Positions 17,018-25,081 of a stretch of 64,000 bases of DNA are shown here, in pieces. A program made the translations under genes and the position numbers. The stretch lies in assembly GCA_046351395.1 (NCBI GenBank), contig JAXLYP010000021.1:62001-126000 (forward strand), written 5' to 3'. The notes under the pieces were generated by a model. The model was not told the origin of the DNA and made no database searches. It worked only from the letters and a program-made list of their open reading frames with translations. This stretch comes from CAYYKK01 sp046351395 (lineage in GTDB: Bacteria > Myxococcota_A > Polyangia > Polyangiales > Polyangiaceae). How positions within the stretch are numbered: position 1 is the first letter of the stretch; every line of letters starts with the position of its first letter.

Positions 17018-17524
17018 TCAAAGCGAACAGCCCGGGGGCGGGTCGAGCACGACGAGCGGGCGGATCTTCTCGAGCAGCCGTCGCTTGATGCCCTTGATCC
17101 GGAAGAGCTCCTCGAGGCGCTTGAACCCCCCGAGCCTCTCCCGCAGCTCGACGATGCGCAGCGCCTTCGAAGGTCCCACGCCCGGGAGCTTGTCGAGCTC
17201 CTCCGCGCTCGCGCGGTTCAGGATGACCTTCCCCTCCACGTTGCACGGCGCCCGCGCGCTCGCCGACGCGCTCGCGACCGGTGGAGCTGCGCTCGCGCTC
17301 GCCGTCCCCGCGCCGCTCGCGGACGCCCCCGGCGCGTCCGCCGGGGCGACACCCGAGAGCGCTCCCGCGGCCGTGGCGCGTCTCGTCTTCACCCAGCCGT
17401 CGAACAACCCCGTGCCCACGAGACCGAGCGCCGCGATCACGCCGAACGACGCGACGATCTTCGCGAAGAGCGGCATCCATTTCGAGCGACGGACACGATC
17501 GACGAAAGACCTGAGAGCGCGCAT
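17018..17524 (-). CDS. Membrane-anchored helix-hairpin-helix protein (ComEA-like)
   Basis: A 168-aa protein with one N-terminal membrane anchor (about residues 18-42), an Ala/Ser/Pro linker, and a C-terminal (HhH)2 domain: LNRASAEELDKLPGVGPSKA and GGFKRLEELFRIKGIKRRL. This is the layout of ComEA, which binds DNA outside the inner membrane during uptake. No other competence gene is nearby, so a role in DNA uptake is only suggested by architecture. ATG 17524 opens the anchor directly; the longer frame upstream is not protein-like. It precedes rph by 41 bases and could be the first gene of that run. Confidence 0.78.
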   Translation of the reverse strand: MRALRSFVDRVRRSKWMPLFAKIVASFGVIAALGLVGTGLFDGWVKTRRATAAGALSGVAPADAPGASASGAGTASASAAPPVASASASARAPCNVEGKVILNRASAEELDKLPGVGPSKALRIVELRERLGGFKRLEELFRIKGIKRRLLEKIRPLVVLDPPPGCSL

Positions 17525-17662
17525 GAGGGACCTCCGGGCGCGCCCTTTGCGGATCTCGTGCCGCGCGCCCGGCGCGCACGAAACAAGGGGATCACGCGAT
17601 CGCGGGCCCGACGGATCGGCGGAATTCGGTGGCGCCCGACACCCCCTTGTCGATACGAATCG

Positions 17663-18265
17663 GTGGTGACCGAGCCCGCGGAGCCGACCTGCACGCTCGA
17701 GACCGAGCGCCTCGTGGTCTTCCTTCCGAAGCGCGCGCACGCCGCGGCCATCGCGGACTACCACGCGCGCAACGCACGCCACCTCGCCCCCTGGTCGCCC
17801 CCGCGGCCCCCGAACTTCGCGACCGAGGCGTACTGGCAGGGGCGGATCCGCGCGCAGCACGAGGCGTTCGAGGCCGGCCGCGCCGCGCAGTTCGTCGCCG
17901 CGTACCGCGCGCGCCCCGAGCGCGTCATCGCGACCGTCGCCCTCACCGAGATCGTCCGCGGGGCGCTCCGCGCCTGCCTCCTCGGCTACGGCATCGACCA
18001 GGACGAGCAGGGCAAGGGCCTCATGCGCGAGGCCGTGCGCGCCGCCGTCCGCTTCGCGTTCGACACCCTGAAGCTCCATCGGGTGATGGCGAACTACCTG
18101 CCGAAGAACGAGCGCAGCGGGGAGCTCCTGAGAGCGCTCGGCTTCGTCGTCGAGGGGTACGCGCGCGACTACCTCTTCATCGACGGGCGCTTCCGCGACC
18201 ACATCCTCACCGCGCTCACGAACGACCACCTCGACAACGCGCTCGAGCTCTGTACCGCGTTCTAG
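17663..18265 (+). CDS. GNAT N-acetyltransferase, RimJ/RimL type
   Basis: About 200 aa. Marks of ribosomal-protein alanine N-acetyltransferases: CTLETERLVVFLPKRAHAAA at the N-terminus, NARHLAPWSPPRP, the acetyl-CoA loop GYGIDQDEQGKGLMREAV, LKLHRVMANYLPKNERSGEL and LGFVVEGYARDYLFIDGRF. It probably acetylates a protein N-terminus or a small amine; the target is unknown. Two GTG codons (17663, 17666) precede TEPAEPT and are chosen over an upstream ATG that adds an Arg-rich leader. Stands alone on the plus strand. Confidence 0.86.
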   Translation: MVTEPAEPTCTLETERLVVFLPKRAHAAAIADYHARNARHLAPWSPPRPPNFATEAYWQGRIRAQHEAFEAGRAAQFVAAYRARPERVIATVALTEIVRGALRACLLGYGIDQDEQGKGLMREAVRAAVRFAFDTLKLHRVMANYLPKNERSGELLRALGFVVEGYARDYLFIDGRFRDHILTALTNDHLDNALELCTAF

Positions 18266-18363
18266 ATTCAGGCTGGACGCCCGGCCCGAGCCGCCCGCGC
18301 GATGCCTCGCGCCGCTCGCGCCCCGTGAGCGAGCCCCGTTCGAGTCGTGAGTTTCCCCCCGAC

Positions 18364-18398
18364 AAAAAAAGCCGAGAGGAGGCCCTCGCCTCCTCTCG
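18364..18398 (-). terminator. Rho-independent terminator of the TPR gene
   Basis: Read on the minus strand, a perfect 10-bp stem (CGAGAGGAGG with its complement, 18373-18398) with a 6-base loop is followed by GC and a run of seven T (18364-18370). It lies about 70 bases after the stop of the TPR gene. This is the clearest intrinsic terminator in the window. Confidence 0.85.
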
Positions 18399-18466
18399 AT
18401 CTCCTCACGCTTCCCGAGAGAACCACCTCGGAGCCGCGCGGTGGGCGCCAAGCCGGGGTGCGCGGC

Positions 18467-19594
18467 TCAGCTGCGCTTCTGGATCGCGTTGAGCTGCGCT
18501 TGCTGCTGCTGGAGGAACTGCGCGACGAGCTTCAGCTTCTCGTTCGCGAACTGCTTCACCTGCGCGTTCTGCGAGCCCACGAGCGCGTTCAGGAGCTTCG
18601 TGACCTTGTCGATCTGGCGCGATTGGAAGAGCGCCTCGAAGTAGTTGTTCGCGAGGCGCACGTCGCGCGTCATCTTCGCCTCGTGCGGCTGGAGGAGCTT
18701 CACGACGCTCTCGAGCTCGCCCTTCTGCCCGTACACCGCGCTCATCGCGAGCAGGGCGAGCACGTCCTCCCCGTTGATCTCGAGGCCCTTCTTGCCGAAC
18801 TCGAGCGCCTTGTCGCGCGTCTCCTCCTTGCTCGCGTACACCGCCTGGAGGGCGACGAACGGGCGCGCGTTCTTCTTCTCCTTGCCGAGCTTCTCGAGCT
18901 CCGCGACCGCCGCCTCTTCGCTCTGCGAGTCGCGAATGCTCTGGAACAGGTACGCCCACGCGTCCACGCTGTCGCCGTCGATCTCGAGCGCCTTGTCCGT
19001 GTGCTCCCGCTCGAGCTTCGTCTCCCCCTTCTTCTTGAAGAGCTTGGCGAGGTGGAGGTGCGGGTACGGGTTCGTCTTGAGGAGGTTCGCCGCGCCCTTC
19101 AGGGTGCCCTCCGCCTTGTCGTACTTCTCCTGCTGGAGCTGCGAGATGCCGAGCGCGAGCCAGTCGTCCCCCGTGCCGCCCTTCGCGACGATCTTCGAGA
19201 GCACCTGCTCCGCGCGCTGCAGGCGCTCGTGCTTCAGGAGCTCCTGCGCGTAGATCCGGCCCCGGTTCAGGTCGTCCGGCTTCTCGTTGAAGTGCTTCTC
19301 GAGCCCCGCGAGGAGATCCTCGAGCCCGATCATGAGCGGGCGGCCCTGATCGTCCTGCACCTGGACCGCGGGGCCGTTGAACCCGAGGAGCGTCCACATC
19401 TGCTCCTGGGTGACGCCGACCGGGCCCTTCTCGAGCATGCCCTTGAACTCGTCCGTGATCGCGTTGACCGGGAGGACGATGAGCGCGTTCGGCGGGATCC
19501 CGTTCTGGAAGGCGCTGACGGGCGCGACGATCGCCGCTCCGCCCTTGATTTGGAGGCCCTTGGCCGCTCCGCCCGCTTCGTTGTTCTCGCTCAT
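18467..19594 (-). CDS. TPR-repeat protein
   Basis: A 375-aa soluble protein. After about 110 residues (PVSAFQNGIPPNALIVLPVN; MLEKGPVGVTQEQMWTLLGF) come about six tetratricopeptide-like helix pairs, such as LNRGRIYAQELLKHERLQ, WLALGISQLQQEKYDKAEGT and PHLHLAKLFKKKGETKLERE. The tail is Gln-rich (FLQQQQAQLNAIQKRS). TPRs mediate protein contacts; the partner is unknown. It has its own terminator 70 bases downstream and no close neighbour on the strand, so it looks monocistronic. Confidence 0.82.
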   Translation of the reverse strand: MSENNEAGGAAKGLQIKGGAAIVAPVSAFQNGIPPNALIVLPVNAITDEFKGMLEKGPVGVTQEQMWTLLGFNGPAVQVQDDQGRPLMIGLEDLLAGLEKHFNEKPDDLNRGRIYAQELLKHERLQRAEQVLSKIVAKGGTGDDWLALGISQLQQEKYDKAEGTLKGAANLLKTNPYPHLHLAKLFKKKGETKLEREHTDKALEIDGDSVDAWAYLFQSIRDSQSEEAAVAELEKLGKEKKNARPFVALQAVYASKEETRDKALEFGKKGLEINGEDVLALLAMSAVYGQKGELESVVKLLQPHEAKMTRDVRLANNYFEALFQSRQIDKVTKLLNALVGSQNAQVKQFANEKLKLVAQFLQQQQAQLNAIQKRS

Positions 19595-19697
19595 TGTACG
19601 TGCTCCTGACGACGCCCCCGGCCCGAGCGCGAGGGGGCCGGGACGCTACCAGCGAACCCCGCGGCGTACAACGAGCCTCGCGGCGCGGCGCGCGCCG

Positions 19698-20153
19698 CTA
19701 CTTGCAGAACGTCTTCGCGTTATCGAGCGCGATCTTGCAGCTCCCCGCGACCGTCTTCTTCGTCTGGGACTTCCAGTTCTCGCGGTTCTGCTTCTCGTTC
19801 GCCTTCTGGGTCTCGTTCTTACACGTCGTGAGGAGCTTGAAGTACTCGTCGCACTCCGCGACCCCGTCCGGGCCCGCGTCGCAGCGCTCTTTCACGCGCG
19901 TGTTCGCCTCCGCGCACGCCGTCTTCACCTTGTCCTGGCCGAGGTATTGCCACGCCGATTTGCTGAGATCCGCCTCCGCCTTGAGAGAGCTCTTCTCCGA
20001 CTCGTTCTTGCAGGTATCGACGGTCTTGAAATACTCGTCGCACTCCGGGACGCCCTCCGCGCCGCGCTTGCCGCACGCAGCGACGAGGATGCCGAGGACG
20101 GTCGACGCGACGACGGTCGCGGCGCCACGGAGGATGGTCTTCTTCGAAAGCAT
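19698..20153 (-). CDS. Small lipoprotein with duplicated Cys motif
   Basis: A 151-aa exported lipoprotein: MLSKKTILRGAATVVASTVL, then lipobox VAAC. ATG 20153 is set by this signal. The mature part is an internal duplication: ECDEYFKTVDTCKNESEK (about residues 36-53) and ECDEYFKLLTTCKNETQK (about 97-114). Each is followed by a helical stretch and further Cys (TACAEANTRVKERC; SCKIALDNAKTFC), giving a paired-Cys helical repeat. Function unknown; small Cys-paired lipoproteins of this type are common in myxobacteria. Confidence 0.75.
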   Translation of the reverse strand: MLSKKTILRGAATVVASTVLGILVAACGKRGAEGVPECDEYFKTVDTCKNESEKSSLKAEADLSKSAWQYLGQDKVKTACAEANTRVKERCDAGPDGVAECDEYFKLLTTCKNETQKANEKQNRENWKSQTKKTVAGSCKIALDNAKTFCK

Positions 20154-20270
20154 GCGGGGCCTCTCTCGCTGGGTTGGTTTCGGTGATGAATGCGCTCGTC
20201 CTACGCGGAGGAGCACGAAATCCCCCTCCGGTCGCCGGCCCGTCGAGCGGAGCGCGAGCCCGTCCGGGGC

Positions 20271-20906
20271 TCAGAACCGCACGTCGAGGTTGATGTCCAC
20301 GTGGGGGCCCACCGTCGCGAACCCCGGCGGGTTCGTGTTCCCGTGGAAGAACGCGGCGTGGAGCTGCGCCCCCCCGCCGAGCCCGAGGATCACCCTCGAG
20401 CCCAACGGAATGTTCCCACCCACGGACAATCCCGCCGCCTGCGCGTACCCGCCGAAGCTCTCCCCCCCGTCCGGCGGGAGGCCCCGGACGTACCCCGCTT
20501 GGAGGAACGGCGAGATCCAAAATCCCGTCGGCGCGGTGCCCACGGGGAAGAAGAACGGGCGCGCCCGCACCACGAACCCCGCCGCGTCCCAGATGCCGTC
20601 CGGCTTTCGCTCCCCTCCGCCGAGGCCCAGCACATCGTCGTTCACCATCCAGGGGACGTAGAGCCCCGCCGTCGCCTGGAGGACGAGCCAGCAGCTCACC
20701 GTGCGCTGGTACCCCGCGTTCACGACGTGCAGGCCGAGGTCCGCGACGATCGCATTCGGATGGACCCCGCACCCCGTCGGCTCCGCGCGAGCTTCACGCG
20801 CGCCGACCAGCATCGGCACGGCGAGGGCGCCCCACGACGCGGCGCGCTTCCACGAGGGTGCGTGAGCGGCGCTCCTTCCTTGCGCGGTTTCTCCGCGCGC
20901 CTTCAT
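20271..20906 (-). CDS. Exported outer-membrane beta-barrel-like protein
   Basis: A 211-aa protein with a signal peptide (about residues 1-40, ending REARA before EPTGCG). The mature part alternates hydrophobic and Gly/aromatic strands, such as VVRARPFFFPVGTAPTGFW, QAGYVRGLPPDGG, RVILGLGGGAQLHAAFF and the final VGPHVDINLDVRF ending in Phe, the usual outer-membrane barrel terminus. ATG 20906 is chosen by the signal; the frame is open further upstream but not protein-like there. Divergent from the glycosidase-like lipoprotein gene 44 bases away. Function not known. Confidence 0.68.
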   Translation of the reverse strand: MKARGETAQGRSAAHAPSWKRAASWGALAVPMLVGAREARAEPTGCGVHPNAIVADLGLHVVNAGYQRTVSCWLVLQATAGLYVPWMVNDDVLGLGGGERKPDGIWDAAGFVVRARPFFFPVGTAPTGFWISPFLQAGYVRGLPPDGGESFGGYAQAAGLSVGGNIPLGSRVILGLGGGAQLHAAFFHGNTNPPGFATVGPHVDINLDVRF

Positions 20907-20950
20907 GTTCGGGTTCGTCGTCACGGTGCGCCGCACGTTAGCATTGGCGA

Positions 20951-23269
20951 ATGTGCCGTACTTCCTTCCTCGGCTCCGGGCTCCTCGTCGGGATTGTCTG
21001 TTGGACGATCGCCGCGTGCGACGACAGCGCGACGAACGGAGGTGGCTCCGGCGGCACCGGCGGAAAGCAACCCCCCGGGCCGACCTGCACGGACTGTACG
21101 CCCGCCGGGCCCATGACGTTCGCGCTTCCATCTCCCGCAGGGGCGACGCTCTGGACCACCACGACGATGGACAAGGTCCTGCGCGAGGCGGCCCCGCCCA
21201 CGGCCACGGGCGCGGCGATCGAGATCAGCGCCGCGCGCAACGAGTACGAACCCTTCCAACTCGTCGTCCGCCCGGACGCGACGACCACCGCGAAGCTCTC
21301 GATGACGCCCTTTTCCGGTCCCGGGACGATCGGCGGCCTCGAGCTCGCCGAGGTCGGGTACGTCTCGATCGGCGCACCGAGCGACCCCGGGAGCATCCCG
21401 AGCGGCCGCGTCCCCGATCCCCTCGATCCCATCTCCTTCGGGGACGCTCGGAGTCTCGGCGCGGGCGAGAACCAGCCCTATTGGATCACGGTCTTCGTCC
21501 CCCCCGACGCGCCGCCGGGGGACTACACGTCGACGCTCACCGTCGACCTCGGCGGCGCGACCTCCGACGTCCCCGTGAAGCTCCACGTCTACGATTTCGC
21601 CCTTCCCCCGAAGATTGGGTTCGACGGGAACTGGAACGCGAGCATGGAGGCCCTCGGCGGAGGACAGAGCCTCGAGGCCGTCCAGCGGATCAAGGACCAC
21701 TTCCATCAGCACCGCCTGACGCCCTCCTCCGTCGCGTGGCCCGCCGGGCTCAACTACGACGGCGGCATCGACTACGACTGCGCTACGCACCAGTTCATCC
21801 AGGGAACCGGCGAATACGACTTCGAGACGCTCGGTAAGAAATACATCGACGGGGTCGGCTGGAACGGCGTGGGTTTCCCCTCGTTCGAGATCATGCAGTT
21901 CGTCGACAACTCCACCCCGCGCCCCGCGGAGTTCTGCGGCATCCCGCGCGGCGACGCGTTCGGGACGGCCGCGTACAACGCCGAGTGGTCGAAGCTCCTC
22001 GCGGCGGTCGACGCCGAGCTCGTCTCCCACGGCTGGACAGACAAAGGCTATTACTACGTAGAGAACGAGCCCCAGGGCGCCGAGGACTACGACGTGGCCG
22101 CGTTCCTCGCGGATCTGACGAAGACCTCCGCGCCCCATCTCCGCATCGCCGTGAGCGAGGAGCCGAAGCCCGAGATCGCCGAGAACCCGCTCGCGAACGG
22201 GCACTCCTACGATCTCTGGTGGGCGGATCTCTCCGAGTTCGACCCCGACTACGCGAAGGTGCGGCAGGCCGCCGGGGACGACGTCTGGTGGTACTTCCTC
22301 TACGGGGATCTCCCGCCCCACTTCAACCCCATCACCATCGACCACTCCGGCCTCGAGTCTCGCATCGCCTACTGGGCCGCTTGGAAGTACCGCATCAAGG
22401 GGTTCGCCTATTACTCCGTCACCGGCTGGGGCAACGATCCGCGCTCCAACCCGAGGCCCGAGGGGACGAACCAAAACGGCGACGGTTTCCTCCTCTACCC
22501 CCCGACGGGGGACCGAATCACGAGCAGCATTCGTTGGGAGCTCCTCCGCGAAGGCCAGGAAGACTACGAGTACCTCCTCCTCGCGAACGGCCAGAAGCAG
22601 CCCAGCGTGCCCGGCACGAACGAGGGCTGCGATCTCAGCGTCGACAGCGCGGTGTCCTCCACCACGTCCTTCACCCACGACACCTCCGCGCTGAAGCACC
22701 TCCGGGATCAACTCGGGGCGTTCCTCGGCAAAGAGGTCAACGGCTGTCCGAAGCTCGAGAGCACCAGCACGAGCGCGCACCCGAAGGCACCCTATTACAT
22801 CAACTTCCAGGATCCGGCCGGTCAGCCCGACGCTCCGACCCAGGACGGCCAGGCGTACCTGAAGATTGGCTGGGAGGCCTACGACGCGAAGAAGGGCTAC
22901 GGCTGGTCCGGACCGTACATCGGGGACCCGACCATCATGAAGTTCCAGTACCTGTCGGACGCGCCCGTCGACGAGCTTCAGCGGAGCATCATCTTCAACG
23001 ACTACGGGCGCACCGACACGTTCAACTGGGACATCGAGCCCGGCACGTACGACGTGACGGTCTCGATTGGATGGTACGACAAGACGTATTCGAAGCAGCG
23101 GGTCGTCGTCGAGGGACAGGTGATGTTCGACGACTTCGAGACGAACCCGAGCGCCCCCTACGCGGTGAAGACCGTGACCGTGGACGCGAGCGACGGGAAC
23201 GTCACCCTCGAGATCGGTCAGACGGACGAGTACACGATGCTCAACTGGATGACGATCGTCCCGAAGTAG
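20951..23269 (+). CDS. DUF4091 / GH123-like lipoprotein glycosidase
   Basis: A 772-aa exported lipoprotein (signal MCRTSFLGSGLLVGIVCWT, lipobox IAAC, then a Gly/Ser linker). Residues about 60-210 form a beta-rich domain (ISAARNEYEPFQLVVRP) like the N-terminal domain of GH123-type enzymes. The middle region looks like a TIM barrel with GYYYVENEPQGAEDYD, where the Glu pair could be catalytic, and ends with the DUF4091 block IAYWAAWKYRIKGFAYYSV, RWELLREGQEDYEYLLLA. The last 170 residues are a malectin-like carbohydrate-binding domain (YINFQDPAG; FNDYGRTDTFNWDIEPG). It probably removes N-acetylgalactosamine or a related sugar from external glycans. Confidence 0.78.
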   Translation: MCRTSFLGSGLLVGIVCWTIAACDDSATNGGGSGGTGGKQPPGPTCTDCTPAGPMTFALPSPAGATLWTTTTMDKVLREAAPPTATGAAIEISAARNEYEPFQLVVRPDATTTAKLSMTPFSGPGTIGGLELAEVGYVSIGAPSDPGSIPSGRVPDPLDPISFGDARSLGAGENQPYWITVFVPPDAPPGDYTSTLTVDLGGATSDVPVKLHVYDFALPPKIGFDGNWNASMEALGGGQSLEAVQRIKDHFHQHRLTPSSVAWPAGLNYDGGIDYDCATHQFIQGTGEYDFETLGKKYIDGVGWNGVGFPSFEIMQFVDNSTPRPAEFCGIPRGDAFGTAAYNAEWSKLLAAVDAELVSHGWTDKGYYYVENEPQGAEDYDVAAFLADLTKTSAPHLRIAVSEEPKPEIAENPLANGHSYDLWWADLSEFDPDYAKVRQAAGDDVWWYFLYGDLPPHFNPITIDHSGLESRIAYWAAWKYRIKGFAYYSVTGWGNDPRSNPRPEGTNQNGDGFLLYPPTGDRITSSIRWELLREGQEDYEYLLLANGQKQPSVPGTNEGCDLSVDSAVSSTTSFTHDTSALKHLRDQLGAFLGKEVNGCPKLESTSTSAHPKAPYYINFQDPAGQPDAPTQDGQAYLKIGWEAYDAKKGYGWSGPYIGDPTIMKFQYLSDAPVDELQRSIIFNDYGRTDTFNWDIEPGTYDVTVSIGWYDKTYSKQRVVVEGQVMFDDFETNPSAPYAVKTVTVDASDGNVTLEIGQTDEYTMLNWMTIVPK

Positions 23270-23293
23270 CGCGGCCCCACGCGCTCGGTGCGC

Positions 23294-23580
23294 TCAGCGC
23301 GGGATGACGCAGCGAAATCCGAGTAGCGCGTTGAAGGCGCGTGGCGAATCCGCCATTTGGATGGAGAAGATCCCCGCGTCGGTGCCGTTGGTCCGGTGGC
23401 CGCCGCGGGCCATGATCGCTGGCGTGCCGTTCACCTGCGCGCCCGAGGTGAACGCCGACGACGAGACGCCGTAGGTGACGTCGTGCCCACGAAGGTCGGG
23501 CTCTGCAGCGACACTCGCGGGTATTTCTGGAAGAGGTCGCAGACAAAACGCATTGCACGTCTCCCGATGAGCAACCGCGC
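23294..23580 (-). pseudogene. Remnant of a formylglycine-generating-enzyme-like (SUMF1) gene
   Basis: The minus-strand frame ends with RGHDVTYGVSSSAFTSG, IMARGGHRTNGTDAGIFSIQ and a closing LLGFRCVIPR. This matches the C-terminal end of FGE-sulfatase/SUMF1-domain proteins, which typically finish with GGxW/H and GFRC. Upstream the frame loses protein character and runs antisense into the next gene, so only about 70-95 residues of a normally 250+ residue domain remain. The left limit (stop) is firm; the right limit is approximate. Function lost or never present here. Confidence 0.5.
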
Positions 23581-23672
23581 CGCGCGCGGCGGTCGCGAGC
23601 ACCGCCCGATCCTCGAGTGCCTCGGCCGCGCCACGGTTGACACGCCCCGCCCCGCCGAACCATCGTTCTTCG

Positions 23673-24869
23673 ATGGCCGAGTCCGCGATCGCAGCGTCAT
23701 TGGAGGAGGCGCTGCGCTCCCGCGTGTCGCGCGCCTCGGCACGAGCGAGCCAGCTCAAGGCGGACGTCGTGTTCGACGCGGGGCGCACGGGCACCTGGAC
23801 CGTACGTTTCCAGCGCGGCCGCACGACCCTCCAGCGCGGTCGCGTCGGGGGAGCCGCGTCCACGATCCACGCCGATCCCCGCACGATGCTGGACGTCATC
23901 GAAGGCCGGACGTCCGGCGCCGAGGCGTTCCTCTCGAGCCGCCTGTCGCTCCGGGGGAACCTCGCCCTCCCGCTCGAGCTCGACGATCTCCTCCACGGCA
24001 ACGCGCGGGACGCCCGCGCTCCCCGCGTGCGCCGCGTCCTCGCGGCCGGCGTGCGGACGTTCTACCTCGAGGCCGGCCCCGCGGACGCGACCCCCGTCCT
24101 GCTCCTCCACGGCCTCGGCGCGACGAGCGCGTCGTTCCTGCCGACGATGCACGACCTCGCGCCCGATCACCGGGTGATCGCCGTCGACCTGCCCGGCTTC
24201 GGCGAGTCCGACAAGCCCGTGCGCCCGCTTCGCCCCGCGTTCTTCGCGCAGCACGTCGCGTCCGTCCTGGACGCGCTCCGCATCGACCGCGCGCACCTCG
24301 TCGGCAACTCCATGGGCGGACGCATCGCGCTCGAGGTCGCCCTTCGAACGCCCGACCGCGTGGACCGTCTCGCCCTGCTCTGTCCGTCCATGGCGTGGCG
24401 CCGCTTCCGGTTCGCGACCGGGCTCGTCCGTCTCCTCCGGCACGAGCTCGCGGTGCTCCCGCTCCCGCTCGTGCGCGGGGTCGTCGTGCTGGTCCTCCGG
24501 TCGCTGTTCGCGCACGCCGACCGCGTGCCGAAGAACGGGATCGACGCCGCTGCCGACGAGTTCATGCGCGTGTTCTCGAGCGCGCGCGGCCGGGTCGCGT
24601 TCTTCAACGCCGCGAGAGAGATCTATCTGGAAGAGCCTCTCGGAGAGCGCGGGTTCTGGGAGCGCCTCCCGAGGCTCGCGCGCCCCGCGCTGTTCCTGTT
24701 CGGAGAGAAAGATCTGCTCGTCCCGCGCGCGTTCGCTCGCTTCGTCGAGGAGGCGGTGCCCCGCGCGCGCTGCGAGATCTTCGAGGACTGCGGGCACGTC
24801 CCGCAGTTCGAGCTGCCGGCGCGCACCCACGCGCTCGTGCGGGCGTTCTTCGCCGAGCGCGGGAGATAG
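23673..24869 (+). CDS. Alpha/beta hydrolase fused to an SCP2 sterol-carrier domain
   Basis: A 398-aa two-domain protein. Residues about 1-115 are SCP2-like (VVFDAGRTGTWTVRFQRGR, STIHADPRTMLDVIEGR, AFLSSRLSLRGNLALPLELD), a hydrophobic-ligand pocket. Residues about 125-398 are an alpha/beta hydrolase with VLLLHGLGATSASFLP, VDLPGFGESDKP, nucleophile VGNSMGGRIALE, acid FLFGEKDLLVPR and the His in EDCGHVPQFE, so the triad looks complete. The pairing suggests hydrolysis of a lipid-like ester delivered by the SCP2 domain. ATG 23673 is used. It converges on the gene after the small inverted-repeat element. Confidence 0.85.
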   Translation: MAESAIAASLEEALRSRVSRASARASQLKADVVFDAGRTGTWTVRFQRGRTTLQRGRVGGAASTIHADPRTMLDVIEGRTSGAEAFLSSRLSLRGNLALPLELDDLLHGNARDARAPRVRRVLAAGVRTFYLEAGPADATPVLLLHGLGATSASFLPTMHDLAPDHRVIAVDLPGFGESDKPVRPLRPAFFAQHVASVLDALRIDRAHLVGNSMGGRIALEVALRTPDRVDRLALLCPSMAWRRFRFATGLVRLLRHELAVLPLPLVRGVVVLVLRSLFAHADRVPKNGIDAAADEFMRVFSSARGRVAFFNAAREIYLEEPLGERGFWERLPRLARPALFLFGEKDLLVPRAFARFVEEAVPRARCEIFEDCGHVPQFELPARTHALVRAFFAERGR

Positions 24870-24922
24870 TACGAACGTACCCACCCGCGGGAGCGACCGG
24901 GGTAGTCCGAACGTACCCGCTC

Positions 24923-25081
24923 AGGGCGCGTCCGGAAATAAGTGGCTGCACCGAGGGCGACGATGCGCCCCGCGGCCAAGGCGCGACGACGAGGAATAGT
25001 GAGGCTATTTTGAGGAGGAGTAACGCCGGCCGCGGGGATGCAGCGTCGGCCGAATGCGCCAGTTATTTCCGGACGCGCCCT
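24923..25081. mobile_element. MITE-like element with 23-bp terminal inverted repeats
   Basis: The left end (24923-24945) reads AGGGCGCGTCCGGAAATAAG then TGG. The right end (25059-25081) read backwards is the same except one base (C for G), so 22 of 23 match. The interior is also largely self-complementary: CGACGATGCGCCCCGCGGCC on the left mirrors CGACGCTGCATCCCCGCGGCC on the right. The 159-bp unit could fold back almost completely. It encodes nothing. Flanks are TCA and TTA, so an exact target duplication is not seen; a TNA target of IS5-type elements would be compatible. The right end abuts the stop codon of the minus-strand gene. Confidence 0.75.

Noticed and set aside
20921..22780. Minus-strand frame of 619 codons
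   Set aside because: Shadow of the DUF4091 lipoprotein gene, no recognisable motifs.
24869..24918. Imperfect repeat GTACGAACGTACCC / GTCCGAACGTACCC after the SCP2-hydrolase gene
   Set aside because: Short and without a T tract or stable stem; not enough to call a terminator or element.
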